From Rhizobiales bacterium 62-17 (lineage in GTDB: Bacteria; Pseudomonadota; Alphaproteobacteria; Rhizobiales; Beijerinckiaceae): a DNA stretch of 64,000 bases. Position 1 is the stretch's first letter; every line of letters begins with the position of its first letter. A program made the position numbers and the translations under genes. A model generated the notes under the pieces. That model saw only the letters and a list, made by a program, of their open reading frames with translations. It did no database searches and was not told where the DNA came from. This document shows, piece by piece, positions 49,584-59,479 of this stretch. The stretch is from NCBI GenBank assembly GCA_001898965.1, contig MKVW01000001.1:457081-521080 (forward strand). The letters run 5' to 3'.

Positions 49584-50366
49584 ATGGTCCGGAACCAAAT
49601 TGTGATGCGGATGACCGAAGAAGCCTCGCCGACGCCTATTTCGCCTGATTCCAGCGTTTTTCCGCCGCCTTTGCCGCAACCGATCGTGCGCACCGGCTTC
49701 GGCGCCCGGGTTCGCAACTGGTTCCTCACCGGCCTTATTATCGCCGGCCCCCTTGCCGTCACCGCATGGATCGTCTGGTGGTTCGTCCGCACCATCGATG
49801 GCTGGGTGAAGCCCCTGGTTCCCCAGGCCTTCTGGCCCGACACCTATATGCCGGTCGAAGTTCCCGGCGTTGGCGTTATCATGGCTTTCGTCGGCCTGAC
49901 GCTGCTCGGTTTTCTCACCGCCAACCTCGCCGGCCGCACCTTGCTGCGCATGGGCGAACACATTCTCGACCGCATGCCGGTCGTGCGTAGCATCTATAAA
50001 AGCGTGAAGCAGATTTTCGAAACCGTGTTCTCGCAATCGGGAACCGGGTTCCGCAAAGTGGGCCTGGTGCAGTTCCCGGCCAAGGGCATGTGGTCGGTGG
50101 TGTTCATCTCCACGCCGCCGTCGCATTCGGTCGCCGATAAGCTGACGCCGGAGACGGAATATATTTCGGTGTTTCTGCCGTGTACGCCCAACCCGACCAC
50201 CGGCTTCTACTTCTATCTGCCGGTGAGCGAAGTGATCGAAGTGCCGATGACGCCCGATGAGGCGGCGAAGCTGATCATGTCCGCAGGTCTCATTCAGCCC
50301 GAAGGCCAGGCCAAACTGGCGGCGCTGGCTGTCGAGGGAAAGACGCTGGAATCGCTGCCGGGCTAA
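49584..50366 (+). CDS. DUF502 membrane protein
   Basis: About 260 residues (ATG at 49584; ATG codons at 49605 and 49611 are alternatives). Two membrane segments: about 46-68 (LTGLIIAGPLAVTAWIVWWF) and about 95-115 (GVGVIMAFVGLTLLGFLTAN). The DUF502 core follows (ILDRMPVVRSIYKSVKQIFE, VFLPCTPNPTTGFYFYLP). Function unknown; in alphaproteobacteria it is often near recG and glmS, as here. The last four bases overlap the convergent hydrolase gene. Confidence 0.9.
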   Translation: MVRNQIVMRMTEEASPTPISPDSSVFPPPLPQPIVRTGFGARVRNWFLTGLIIAGPLAVTAWIVWWFVRTIDGWVKPLVPQAFWPDTYMPVEVPGVGVIMAFVGLTLLGFLTANLAGRTLLRMGEHILDRMPVVRSIYKSVKQIFETVFSQSGTGFRKVGLVQFPAKGMWSVVFISTPPSHSVADKLTPETEYISVFLPCTPNPTTGFYFYLPVSEVIEVPMTPDEAAKLIMSAGLIQPEGQAKLAALAVEGKTLESLPG

Positions 50367-51052
50367 GCGGCGCTTCCTCTGTCCATCGCCTCCAGCGATT
50401 CCGGGCCGGTCATCACGTCGCCGAACTGCTGGATGATCGTCTCCAGCGTGGCGCGATGCTCGTCGTCTGAGAGGGCGGCGCAGCAGTCCGACAGCATGAC
50501 CACCTTGAAATCGAGCATCATCGCATCGCGCGCCGTCGACTCGCAGCAGACATTTGTCTTTGTGCCGGCGATCAGCACCGTGTCGATGTCGAGATTGCGC
50601 AAGATCCGCTCCAGGTTGGAGGCGTTGGAGATCAGCGCGCTATAGCGGTTCTTGAACACGGTGACATCGTCGTTGGAGCGGTCGAGACCGCGCCACACCT
50701 GCTGATGGCCGGGCGACAGGCTCTCAATTGTTTTCTGGCGCACAGAGCCGTCAACCACGTGATTGAAGAACAGCTCCCAATCGCTGCGTTCGCCGAATTG
50801 CGAATTGGCATGGAGGACGAAGACCACCTTGCCGCCCCGGTCACGCAGGCCTTTCGCCACGACGTTGATCGGCGCCACGATATCACGCGAGGCGGCGACT
50901 TCCGCCGGGCTGCCCGGGGCGCAAAACGTGTCCTGCATATCGATGACGATGAGCGCGGTGCGCTTCGCATCGAGCGTGTCGAACCAGCGCAGCCGGCCGC
51001 GCCGTGCGACAACCCGGTCGACGATTTCCTGACGGATGGACACCTGATGCAT
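50363..51052 (-). CDS. Isochorismatase-like cysteine hydrolase
   Basis: About 229 residues from the ATG at 51052 (MHQVSIRQE); an ATG at 51100 would add 16. The catalytic triad of the family is visible: Asp in LIVIDMQDTF, Lys in VFKNRYSALI, Cys in GTKTNVCCESTARDA with the preceding cis-peptide region. Such enzymes hydrolyse amides such as nicotinamide, N-carbamoyl compounds or biuret-like substrates. The substrate cannot be named; the gene stands alone between DUF502 and recG. Confidence 0.9.
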   Translation of the reverse strand: MHQVSIRQEIVDRVVARRGRLRWFDTLDAKRTALIVIDMQDTFCAPGSPAEVAASRDIVAPINVVAKGLRDRGGKVVFVLHANSQFGERSDWELFFNHVVDGSVRQKTIESLSPGHQQVWRGLDRSNDDVTVFKNRYSALISNASNLERILRNLDIDTVLIAGTKTNVCCESTARDAMMLDFKVVMLSDCCAALSDDEHRATLETIIQQFGDVMTGPESLEAMDRGSAA

Positions 51053-51124
51053 GGGCTTCAACCTTTTTACGGCGCTATGGCTTGACCCAATCTCTAGCAT
51101 TCGCCATGCCAGCGCAGCAATGCG

Positions 51125-53227
51125 TCAACCTGCCTTCATCAGGCCAATGGCCTCGTCACGACCAAACAGATAAAGCAAGACACGCAAGGCCTCACCGCGC
51201 GGTGAGCTCAGTTCTGGATCGCGTGAAATGATCAGCCGTGCATCGTCGCGCGCGGCCTGCAGCAACTCGCCGTGAACCTCCGGTTGCGCCAGGCGAAACC
51301 CTGGCATGCCCGATTGGCGTGTGCCAAGCACCTCGCCTTCGCCACGCAACCGCAAATCTTCTTCGGCGATCAGGAAACCGTCCTCGGTCTGGCGCATGAT
51401 CTCGATGCGCGCCTTGGCGGTTTCGCCGAGCGGCGTCTTGTAAAGCAGCAGGCAGGAGGATTTGGCGCTGCCGCGCCCGACACGGCCGCGCAATTGATGC
51501 AGTTGCGCCAGGCCGAAGCGTTCAGCATGTTCGATCACCATGATGCTGGCCTCGGGCACATCGACGCCCACTTCCACGACCGTGGTTGATACCAAGATCT
51601 GCGTTTCGCCACGCTGGAAGCGGGCCATGGATTCGTCTTTCTCGCGCGGCTTCATTTTGCCGTGGATGAGGCCAACGCGATCGCCGAAAATCTGTTGCAG
51701 GGTCTCGAAACGATCCTGCGCCGCCGCCACGTCGAGCTGCTCGCTCTCCTCGACCAGGGGACAGATCCAGTAGATGCGCTGGCCGTTCGCCAGTGCCCGG
51801 TGCAGGCCGTTCACTACATCATCGATGCGATCGAGCGGTAAGGCCCGCGTATCGATCGGGGAGCGACCCGCCGGCTTCTCACGCAGGGTCGATGTATCCA
51901 TGTCGCCAAAATAGGTGAGGACGAGCGTGCGCGGGATCGGCGTCGCCGTCATCACCAGCATATCGACGGCCTCGCCCTTGCGGCCGATCGCTAGGCGTTG
52001 ATGCACGCCGAAACGATGCTGCTCGTCGATGACCACGAGGGCCAGATCGCGAAACACCACATTCTCGCTGAACAAGGCATGGGTGCCGATGGCGATATCG
52101 ATCTCACCAGCTTCCAGCGCCTTCAACGTGCGGTTGCGCTCGGAGGCTTTGTCTCGGCCGGTGAGCACACCAAGCCGCAGACCGGCGGCTTCCGCCAGCG
52201 GCGTCAGGCGTTCGTAATGCTGACGGGCAAGGATTTCTGTCGGCGCCATCATCGCCGCCTGCCGGCCGGCCTCGACCACATGGGCCATGGAGAGCAAAGC
52301 GACCAGGGTCTTGCCGGCGCCGACATCGCCTTGCAGCAGCCGCAACATGCCTTTGTCCGATGACAGATCGGCCTTGATTTCCTCGATGCTGCGCTGTTGC
52401 GACGGCGTCAGCGAAAACGGCAGGGCCGCGATAATGCGCTCGGCAAGCCGCCCATTGCCGACACTGGCGCGGCCGCGCGTCTCGCGCATGCGCGAACGCA
52501 CCAGGCCGAGCGCCACCTGGCTCGCCAACAGTTCGTCATACGCAAGCCGCATGCGCGCCGGCGATGTCGGTTCTATGGCCTGCGGATTTTGCGGATGATG
52601 GACGCTGCGCAGCGCCGTATCGAAACCGGGAAACTTGCGCGCCTTCATCCATTCCGGATCGTTCCACTCGGGCAACGTCGGCAAAAGGTTCAAGGCGCCT
52701 TCGACGGCCTTTTGCACGTTGCGCTGGAACAAGCCTTCAGTGAGGCCATAAACCGGCTCGACCGGCGGCAATTTGGCGAGCCCCGCTGCATCGAGCACCC
52801 GGTCAGGGTGGACCATCTGGAGGTGACCCTCCCAGAGTTCGAGCTTGCCCGACACCCAGCGCGTTTCGCCGAGTGGCAGCATACGCTCGATCCATTGGTG
52901 ATTGGCGAGGAAGAAGACGAGTTCCACGTCCCCTGTGTCGTCCTCGACGATGACGCGATAGGGCGCCTTCGAATGGCGTCCGCCGGGCGCCCGATGCTCG
53001 GCCACGCGCACTTCGAGGGTGACGATGCTGCCGGGTTCCGCCTCGCGGATCTTCGGCCGCGCCCGGCGATCAATCGTACTGTGAGGCAAATGAAACAGGA
53101 GATCGGCGACGCGCGCCTCGCCCTGGTCGTCGGCCAGGAGGCGGTCGAATAATTTGCCCGTTTTCGGCCCGATGCCGCTCAGGGAGCGGACCGGCACGAA
53201 CAGTGGATTGAGTAAAGCGGGGCGCAT
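51125..53227 (-). CDS. recG: ATP-dependent DNA helicase RecG
   Basis: A 700-residue helicase of standard length. Wedge/OB domain about 20-200; Walker A GDVGAGKTLVALL at about 301-313; DEQH box VIDEQHRFGVHQRL at about 399-412; TATPIPRTL; motif VI LHQLRGRVGRG. Rescues stalled replication forks by fork regression. Transcribed away from sdhE and mfd. Confidence 0.97.
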   Translation of the reverse strand: MRPALLNPLFVPVRSLSGIGPKTGKLFDRLLADDQGEARVADLLFHLPHSTIDRRARPKIREAEPGSIVTLEVRVAEHRAPGGRHSKAPYRVIVEDDTGDVELVFFLANHQWIERMLPLGETRWVSGKLELWEGHLQMVHPDRVLDAAGLAKLPPVEPVYGLTEGLFQRNVQKAVEGALNLLPTLPEWNDPEWMKARKFPGFDTALRSVHHPQNPQAIEPTSPARMRLAYDELLASQVALGLVRSRMRETRGRASVGNGRLAERIIAALPFSLTPSQQRSIEEIKADLSSDKGMLRLLQGDVGAGKTLVALLSMAHVVEAGRQAAMMAPTEILARQHYERLTPLAEAAGLRLGVLTGRDKASERNRTLKALEAGEIDIAIGTHALFSENVVFRDLALVVIDEQHRFGVHQRLAIGRKGEAVDMLVMTATPIPRTLVLTYFGDMDTSTLREKPAGRSPIDTRALPLDRIDDVVNGLHRALANGQRIYWICPLVEESEQLDVAAAQDRFETLQQIFGDRVGLIHGKMKPREKDESMARFQRGETQILVSTTVVEVGVDVPEASIMVIEHAERFGLAQLHQLRGRVGRGSAKSSCLLLYKTPLGETAKARIEIMRQTEDGFLIAEEDLRLRGEGEVLGTRQSGMPGFRLAQPEVHGELLQAARDDARLIISRDPELSSPRGEALRVLLYLFGRDEAIGLMKAG

Positions 53228-53415
53228 CCTCCGGGTGTAGCTGCGCCCTCAAGCGTCGACAAGTTGGCAGGAGTGTTGGCTTCCCCAGGCGATTAGGACT
53301 GACATCGACGCCTCGAGGCTTTATATGACGGCAGCCGACCCGCGGTCCGTTTTGGAACCGGCGGGTGCTTGCGTTTGCCGAACCGCTTGTTTTGCAAGCC
53401 ATTTAAGGAGTGATC

Positions 53416-53712
53416 ATGCCGGAGACGCAACGTAGCAGCGCCGATCTCGACCCGCGCCGTCGCCGGGTGCTCTTCCGGTGCTGGCATCGGGGCATGCGAG
53501 AGGTCGACATTATCATGGGCAGTTTCGCCGATGCCCATATCGCCGATTTGGACGAGACCGAACTCGACGATCTCGAAGCCCTGATGGAATTGCCCGATCG
53601 GGATATTTTCGCCTGGTTTGTCGACGAGCGCCCTGTGCCGGCCAATCTCGACACTGCTCTCTTCCGGAAGATGAAAATCTTTCACACCCACGACCGGCCG
53701 ATCCATTCGTGA
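53416..53712 (+). CDS. sdhE: FAD assembly factor SdhE
   Basis: A 98-residue protein with AAGGAG seven bases before the ATG at 53416. The RGxxE motif (Arg25-Gly-Met-Arg-Glu29) in CWHRGMREVDIIMGSF and the five-helix pattern (LDDLEALMELPDRDIFAWFV) are diagnostic. Aids covalent flavinylation of SdhA. It ends 33 bp before mfd and is likely co-transcribed. Confidence 0.95.
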   Translation: MPETQRSSADLDPRRRRVLFRCWHRGMREVDIIMGSFADAHIADLDETELDDLEALMELPDRDIFAWFVDERPVPANLDTALFRKMKIFHTHDRPIHS

Positions 53713-53745
53713 TCGTTGGTCTGCTCGCCGTTTGCTGGAACTGAT

Positions 53746-56700
53746 ATGTCTGTTGCCCCCACGATCGCTGGTCTGAACCGCGCCGTTTCAGCGCTTGCCG
53801 GCGGTAGATCCGTTACCCTCACCAGCGTCCCCGACGGTTTCGACGCTTTTGTCGCTGCCGATCTGGCGCGCGCCTTGGCGGCGACGGCCGGCGAGACACC
53901 AGCCGTGCTGGTGCATGTGGCGCGCGATGGCCAGCGATCCAGGGCGTTCATGGAGGCTCTGGCCTTCGCCGCGCCGCAGATCGAAGTGCTGGAATTCCCG
54001 GCCTGGGATTGTCAGCCCTATGACCGCGTTTCGCCCAATGCGGCCACCGCCGCGCGGCGTATGACGGTTCTTTCGCGCCTCACCCGCAGCCGCTCGTCGG
54101 CCGAACAGCCGCGCGTGCTGTGCACGACGATCAACGCGCTGTTGCAGCGGGTGCCGCCGCGGCGCTGGCTCGAGAAGCAAAGCTTTTCGGCCGCGCCGGG
54201 CAATGCGGTGCGCATGGATTCGCTGGTCGATTGGCTCGAGATCAACGGTTTCGTCCGCTCGTCCACGGTGCGCGACACCGGCGAATATGCGGTGCGCGGC
54301 GGCATTCTCGATATGTGGCCGCCGGGCCAGCCGCTGCCGGTGCGCCTCGATTTCTTTGGTGACACGCTGGAATCGATCCGCGCCTTCGATGCGGAAAGCC
54401 AGCGCACCACGGGCCAGTTGCGCGCCCTCGATCTGGTGCCGATGAGCGAAGTGCAACTCACCTCCGATACGATGCGCGCCTTCCGCCAGGCCTATGTGGC
54501 GGCGTTCGGCGCGGCGACACGCGGCGATACACTTTATGAAGCGGTGAGCGAGGGCCGGCGCCATCCGGGCCTCGAGCATTGGATGCCGCTCTTCTACGGC
54601 GAAACGAGCACATTGCTCGACTATGTGCCGGATGCGCCGCTGATGCTCGATTCGCTGATCGAGGATGCGGCCGGCGAGCGGCTGGGCGAGATCAGGGATT
54701 ATTACGACGCGCGCAAGGCGCAGCACGATCTCAATCCGCAGGAATCGCTTTATAAGCCGCTGCCGCCAGATGCGCTCTACATGACGCCGGAGGAATGGCG
54801 CGGCCGTTTGAACAAATCGGCCGTGGCCCATGTTTCGCCCTTCGCCAGTCCGGAAGGCGCCGCGACGAACAACATCGATTGTTTCGGCCGCGTTGGTCGC
54901 AATTTCGCGCCTGAGCGCACCAATGATGCCATTAACGTCTTCGAGGTGGCGGTCTCGCACATTCGCGAACTGCAAGGGCAGGGGCGCCGCGTCATCGTCG
55001 CGGCTTGGTCGGACGGGACGCGCGAGCGCCTGTCCGGCGTTCTCGCCGAACATGGACTGAAGGCGACCGATGTCGTCGCCAGCCTGGGCCAGGCCATGGC
55101 TTTGCCGCGCGAACGCGTGGCGCTGGCGGTGATCGGTCTCGAAGCCGGCTTCGAGGCCGGTGATATCGCCGTCGTCGGCGAACAGGATATTCTTGGCGAT
55201 CGCTTGGTGCGCAATCGTCGCCGCACCAAGCGGGCGCAGGACTTTCTCACGGAAGTCGCCGCCTTGACGCCCGGCGATCTGGTCGTTCACGTCGATCACG
55301 GTATCGCGCGCTTTCATGGCCTGCAGGTGATCGAAGCGGCCGGCGCGCCGCACGATTGTCTCGAACTGCATTACGCCGGCGGCGACAAACTGTTCCTGCC
55401 GGTCGAAAATCTCGAGCTGCTGTCGCGCTACGGCTCGGAAGGCACCGACGTTCAGCTTGATAAGCTCGGCGGCGTCGGCTGGCAGACGCGCAAGGCGCGG
55501 ATGAAGAAACGCATCCGCGAGATCGCCCACGAGCTGATCCGCATCGCGGCGGCACGGACGATGCAGGAAGCACCGAAACTGGCACCGCCCGAAGGCGTCT
55601 ACGACGAATTCTGCGCGCGCTTCCCCTATGACGAGACCGAGGATCAGCAAAACGCCATTGATGCGGTGCTGGAAGATTTGGCGCGCGGCCGGCCGATGGA
55701 TCGGCTGGTCTGCGGCGACGTCGGTTTCGGTAAGACTGAAGTGGCACTGCGCGCCGCCTTTGCTTCGGCGATCAACGGCAAGCAAGTGGCGGTGGTCGTC
55801 CCGACCACGCTGCTGGCACGCCAGCACTACCGCAACTTCAGCCAACGCTTCGCCGGCCTGCCAGTCAAAGTGGCACAACTGTCGCGCATGGTGCCGGCCG
55901 CCGATCAACGCACCGCCAAACAAGGGTTGGCCGATGGAACGGTGGAAATCGTCGTCGGCACCCATGCGGTGCTCGGCAAGACGGTCTCCTTCAAGGACCT
56001 GGGTCTCGTCATCATCGACGAGGAGCAGCATTTCGGCGTCAACCACAAGGAGCGGCTGAAATCGCTGCGCGCCGAAGTGCATGTGCTGACCTTGTCGGCG
56101 ACACCGATCCCGCGCACCTTGCAGCTTGCGCTGACGGGCGTGCGCGAACTTTCGATCATCGCCTCGCCGCCCGTCGATCGCCTGGCGGTGCGCACCTTCG
56201 TCACGCCGTTCGACGAACTGATCGTGCGCGAAGCCTTGCTGCGCGAACGCTATCGAGGCGGCCAGTCTTTCTATGTCTGCCCGCGCATCGAGGATCTCGA
56301 CGAGGCGGCGGCTTTCCTGCGCCAACATGTGCCGGAAGCGAAGTTCATTATCGCCCACGGCCAGATGGCGGCCACCGACCTCGAAGAGCGCATGTCGGCC
56401 TTTTACGACGGCAAATACGATATCCTGGTGTCGACGGCGATCGTCGAATCCGGTCTCGACATTCCAACCGCCAATACGCTCATCGTCCACCGTGCCGATA
56501 TGTTCGGTTTGGCGCAGCTCTATCAGCTTCGCGGCCGTGTCGGTCGATCCAAAACCCGGGCCTATGCGCTGTTCACCGTGCCAGCCCGTCGCACCATGAC
56601 GGTGCAGGCGGAACGGCGGCTCAAGGTGTTGCAATCGCTCGATACGCTCGGCGCGGGCTTCCAGCTCGCCAGCCACGACCTCGACATTCGCGGCGCCGGT

Positions 56701-57288
56701 AATCTACTTGGCGACGAACAGTCCGGTCATATCAAGGAAGTCGGTTACGAACTCTATCAGCAGATGTTGGAAGAGGCGGTCGTCGCGCTCAAGGCTGGCA
56801 TCGAAGCCCCGGTGGAGGAGGCCTGGTCGCCGACCATCAGCATCGGCACGCCGGTCACCATTCCCGAGCACTATATCGCCGATCTCACCTTGCGCCTGGG
56901 CATCTATCGCCGCCTGACCGGGCTCGAAACCGAGGAGGAGATCGAGACCTTCGCCGCCGAAATGATCGACCGTTTCGGCCCGCTGCCGGAAGAAGTCGAA
57001 CAGCTCATGAAGCTCATTTCGATCAAGACCCTGTGCCGGCGCGCCCATGTCGAGAAAGTGGATGCGGGCCCGAAGGGCGTCATCATCGCCTTCCGCGACA
57101 ATTCCTTCGCCAATCCGCAGGGGCTGGTGCGCTATGTGGCGGAGCAGGGCTCGGATGCGAAGGTGCGGCCTGACATGCGCATCGTTTTCATGCGCGACTT
57201 CGACAATGCCAGCGAGCGGCTTGAAGGCACGCGGCTCATCATGCGCACCCTGGTGGCCATTGCCGAGAAGGGCAAAAAAGCCGCGTAA
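53746..57288 (+). CDS. mfd: Transcription-repair coupling factor Mfd
   Basis: About 1180 residues from the ATG at 53746 (MSVAPT). UvrB-homology modules at the N-terminus (VRGGILDMWPPGQPLPVRLD), RNA-polymerase-interacting CarD/TRCF domain near 505-575 (GDLVVHVDHGIARFHGL), Walker A GDVGFGKTE near 656, DEEQ box near 757, motif VI YQLRGRVGRS, and the C-terminal TRCF domain (LRLGIYRRL). Removes stalled RNA polymerase and recruits UvrA. Confidence 0.97.
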   Translation: MSVAPTIAGLNRAVSALAGGRSVTLTSVPDGFDAFVAADLARALAATAGETPAVLVHVARDGQRSRAFMEALAFAAPQIEVLEFPAWDCQPYDRVSPNAATAARRMTVLSRLTRSRSSAEQPRVLCTTINALLQRVPPRRWLEKQSFSAAPGNAVRMDSLVDWLEINGFVRSSTVRDTGEYAVRGGILDMWPPGQPLPVRLDFFGDTLESIRAFDAESQRTTGQLRALDLVPMSEVQLTSDTMRAFRQAYVAAFGAATRGDTLYEAVSEGRRHPGLEHWMPLFYGETSTLLDYVPDAPLMLDSLIEDAAGERLGEIRDYYDARKAQHDLNPQESLYKPLPPDALYMTPEEWRGRLNKSAVAHVSPFASPEGAATNNIDCFGRVGRNFAPERTNDAINVFEVAVSHIRELQGQGRRVIVAAWSDGTRERLSGVLAEHGLKATDVVASLGQAMALPRERVALAVIGLEAGFEAGDIAVVGEQDILGDRLVRNRRRTKRAQDFLTEVAALTPGDLVVHVDHGIARFHGLQVIEAAGAPHDCLELHYAGGDKLFLPVENLELLSRYGSEGTDVQLDKLGGVGWQTRKARMKKRIREIAHELIRIAAARTMQEAPKLAPPEGVYDEFCARFPYDETEDQQNAIDAVLEDLARGRPMDRLVCGDVGFGKTEVALRAAFASAINGKQVAVVVPTTLLARQHYRNFSQRFAGLPVKVAQLSRMVPAADQRTAKQGLADGTVEIVVGTHAVLGKTVSFKDLGLVIIDEEQHFGVNHKERLKSLRAEVHVLTLSATPIPRTLQLALTGVRELSIIASPPVDRLAVRTFVTPFDELIVREALLRERYRGGQSFYVCPRIEDLDEAAAFLRQHVPEAKFIIAHGQMAATDLEERMSAFYDGKYDILVSTAIVESGLDIPTANTLIVHRADMFGLAQLYQLRGRVGRSKTRAYALFTVPARRTMTVQAERRLKVLQSLDTLGAGFQLASHDLDIRGAGNLLGDEQSGHIKEVGYELYQQMLEEAVVALKAGIEAPVEEAWSPTISIGTPVTIPEHYIADLTLRLGIYRRLTGLETEEEIETFAAEMIDRFGPLPEEVEQLMKLISIKTLCRRAHVEKVDAGPKGVIIAFRDNSFANPQGLVRYVAEQGSDAKVRPDMRIVFMRDFDNASERLEGTRLIMRTLVAIAEKGKKAA

Positions 57289-57301
57289 AACAATTGATCA
57301 C

Positions 57302-57328
57302 TGCGGGCGAAACGATCGTTTGCCCGCA
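57302..57328. terminator. Hairpin between mfd and the convergent binding-protein gene
   Basis: TGCGGGC pairs with GCCCGCA, and the intervening AAACGATCGTTT is itself palindromic, giving a near-continuous stem with one bulged G. It lies 13 bases after the mfd stop and 17 before the end of the convergent gene. There is no T-run, so it may act as a 3'-end stabiliser rather than a strong terminator. Confidence 0.6.
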
Positions 57329-57345
57329 ATGACCGGATTAGATCC

Positions 57346-58521
57346 TCACGGCTTTGCCGGGCGCGTCGGGTCCTTCACCATGGGAATGGTCGCGAACTCG
57401 ATATTCTGCAATTCGCCATTCGCGGCGCGCTCGGTGCGGCGCACATAGGCGTTTTGGATGAGATCGCGTGTCGCCGGGTCGAGCTTCACGGGACCGCGTG
57501 GGCTCTCCCATTCGAGATCCATCATCGCTTGCAGGTTTTTCGTGCCGTCCGTGGAGCCGTTGGTTTTGCGCAAGGCTTCGTAGATGAAGTGCATGCCGTC
57601 ATAGCCGGCGACGCCGACGATGTTGGGACGGACATTGTTCTGCTTGCGGAAAGCCTCGACGAACTTTCTGTTCTTGTCGCTGTCATGCGACGACGAATAG
57701 GCGCCGATCGTCACTGCACCAATGGCGACGTCGCCCATGCTGTCGACAAGCTCGTCATCGACGATATTGGTTTCCGCGAACAGTTTTACGCCATTCTCGA
57801 CGAGGCCTCGCTCCTTGATCTGTTTCATCAGAACGTTGGCGACACCGCCGGCGGGCACGAAGATGAACAGGCCGTCCGGCTTTTCATTGGCGACGCGTTG
57901 CAGGAACGGTGCGAAATCGGGGCTCGCCAGCGGCACGCGCAAATTGGCGATCACCTTGCCACCGCGCTCTTGAAAACCTTGCGACAGGAACCCTTCATAG
58001 TCTTGTCCTGGCCCATAATCGGCCACCAGCGTGATCAAGGTCTTGACCTGCTGCTCGGCGATCCAGCGCCCATAGGGCACAGCGAACTGGGGCACGGAGA
58101 GATGCGAGCGCACGATAAACGGTGAACGGTCGGGAATGATCGAGGTCGCTCCGACCATGACCACCATCGGCGTCTTGGCCTGCGTGGCGATGGGGGCGGC
58201 GGCCAAGGCGGCCGGCGTGAGGGTGAAGCCGGCGAGGAATTGCACCTGGCCGCTCGCGACCAGTTCTTGCGCCTGTCGCCGCGCTTGATCGGCAACACCG
58301 GCATCGTCGCGCAGAACGATCTCGATCTTCTTGCCGGCGACGACGTCGCCGTGTTCCTGCATATAGAGACGAATGCCGGCCGTCATCTGGCGGCCGACCG
58401 CCGCGAACGGACCGGTCTGCGAAGAAATGACGCCGACCTTGATCACGTCCTGCGCAAAGGTTGGACGTGCGACCAAAGCCGCCGCGCTGCTGGCCAGCAC
58501 CGTTCGTCGAGTTATGTGCAT
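57346..58521 (-). CDS. LivK-like ABC-transporter substrate-binding protein
   Basis: A 391-residue periplasmic binding protein (Peripla_BP_6 type). A signal peptide with a twin Arg (HITRRTVLASSAAALVA) ends near residue 23. Domain marks: KVGVISSQTGPFAAVGRQM, GVADQARRQAQELVASGQV, GPGQDYEGFLSQGFQERGG. The family binds branched-chain amino acids, amides or aromatic compounds. No LivHMGF genes are in the window, so it is an orphan or works with a distant permease. Confidence 0.92.
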   Translation of the reverse strand: MHITRRTVLASSAAALVARPTFAQDVIKVGVISSQTGPFAAVGRQMTAGIRLYMQEHGDVVAGKKIEIVLRDDAGVADQARRQAQELVASGQVQFLAGFTLTPAALAAAPIATQAKTPMVVMVGATSIIPDRSPFIVRSHLSVPQFAVPYGRWIAEQQVKTLITLVADYGPGQDYEGFLSQGFQERGGKVIANLRVPLASPDFAPFLQRVANEKPDGLFIFVPAGGVANVLMKQIKERGLVENGVKLFAETNIVDDELVDSMGDVAIGAVTIGAYSSSHDSDKNRKFVEAFRKQNNVRPNIVGVAGYDGMHFIYEALRKTNGSTDGTKNLQAMMDLEWESPRGPVKLDPATRDLIQNAYVRRTERAANGELQNIEFATIPMVKDPTRPAKP

Positions 58522-58562
58522 TGATGTCCCTCATTTTCAATCGCGGTCAGTCCGTCAACAGA

Positions 58563-58594
58563 ATGCCGCCTCACAATGCGATGTGTGGCGGCAT
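58563..58594. repeat. Strong inverted repeat in front of the LivK-like gene
   Basis: ATGCCGCC-T-CACA pairs with TGTG-T-GGCGGCAT around a six-base loop: 12 pairs with one T-T mismatch. It lies 42 bases upstream of the binding-protein start on the minus strand and downstream of the DsbA-like gene. No T-run follows, so it could be a 5'-leader structure, an operator, or a weak terminator. Confidence 0.5.
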
Positions 58595-58715
58595 CCTATT
58601 TCAAGGGCTGCGATATTGTGAATAGCGCAAATGGTGGGAAGTCTGCTTCCCACAGTTGCATCAATCAAGTTGCGGTGTTGGGCTGCTCCCCCAAACGCAT
58701 CACAGGAGAGCAAGA

Positions 58716-59393
58716 CTATTCCTGCGCCTCGGGCTCCTGCGTTGCCTGGCGCATGGCTGAGACCAACACTTCGGCAGGCTGTGCACCGGAGACGGCAAGG
58801 CGGCCATTGAAGATGAAGAAGGGCACGCCGGTGACGCCGATCCGCTGCGCCGCTTCGATTTCGCTTTGCACCTCCGCTTCATCGGCATTGCCGGCGAGCA
58901 GGCGTTTCACCACCTCGCGGTCGAGCCCATGCCGCGACGCGATATCGGCGAGAACATCCGGGTCGCCGATGTCCTTACCCTCAACGAAATAACCGCGAAA
59001 CAATTCTTCGTCGACGGCGTCCTGGGTGCCGACGGTCTGTGCCCAATGCAGCAAACGATGGGCGTCGAGCGTGTTGGGCGAACGTTCGATTTTGTCGAAC
59101 GCGAAAGGAATGCCGACTTCGTAGCCCACCTCCTCAAGCCGCTGATGCATGCTCTCGGCGCGATCGGGCCCGAACTTGCGTTCCATATAGTCCTTCCGGC
59201 TGATGCCGCCTTTTGGAATGGTCGCGTCGAGTTGAAACGGCCGCCAGCGGATTTCGGCGTCGATATCGGTCGCCTGTGCCAGGGCTTCTTCCAACCGTTT
59301 GCGGCCGACGAAACACCAAGGGCAGACGACATCGGCCACAACGTCGATGGTGACGGTCTTGCGGTCGCCGTCCGTACCGTTTGCTGACGTCAT
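58716..59393 (-). CDS. FrnE-like DsbA-family thioredoxin-fold protein
   Basis: About 225 residues from the ATG at 59393 (MTSANGTDG), GAAAGG upstream. Active site CPWC (Cys24-Cys27) in VADVVCPWCFVGRKRLEEAL, followed by the helical insertion typical of the FrnE/2-hydroxychromene-2-carboxylate-isomerase-like group, and the cis-Pro loop IGVTGVPFFIFNGRLAVSG. No signal peptide, so it acts in the cytoplasm as a dithiol oxidoreductase or glutathione-linked enzyme. Not the periplasmic DsbA. Confidence 0.92.
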   Translation of the reverse strand: MTSANGTDGDRKTVTIDVVADVVCPWCFVGRKRLEEALAQATDIDAEIRWRPFQLDATIPKGGISRKDYMERKFGPDRAESMHQRLEEVGYEVGIPFAFDKIERSPNTLDAHRLLHWAQTVGTQDAVDEELFRGYFVEGKDIGDPDVLADIASRHGLDREVVKRLLAGNADEAEVQSEIEAAQRIGVTGVPFFIFNGRLAVSGAQPAEVLVSAMRQATQEPEAQE

Positions 59394-59479
59394 GATAGGC
59401 CTTTCAACGATGATCGCGCCCGTGGGGCATTGGCAAGAAGCGGGGAGGATATGGCAAGCGTTGCCGCTTGGCAAAAGCC

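Noticed and set aside
53788..56676. Very long open frame antisense to mfd (about 960 codons)
   Set aside because: It mirrors the codon periodicity of a clear Mfd gene in high-GC DNA, has no recognisable domain, and is rich in His, Arg and Ala in the way typical of antisense shadows.
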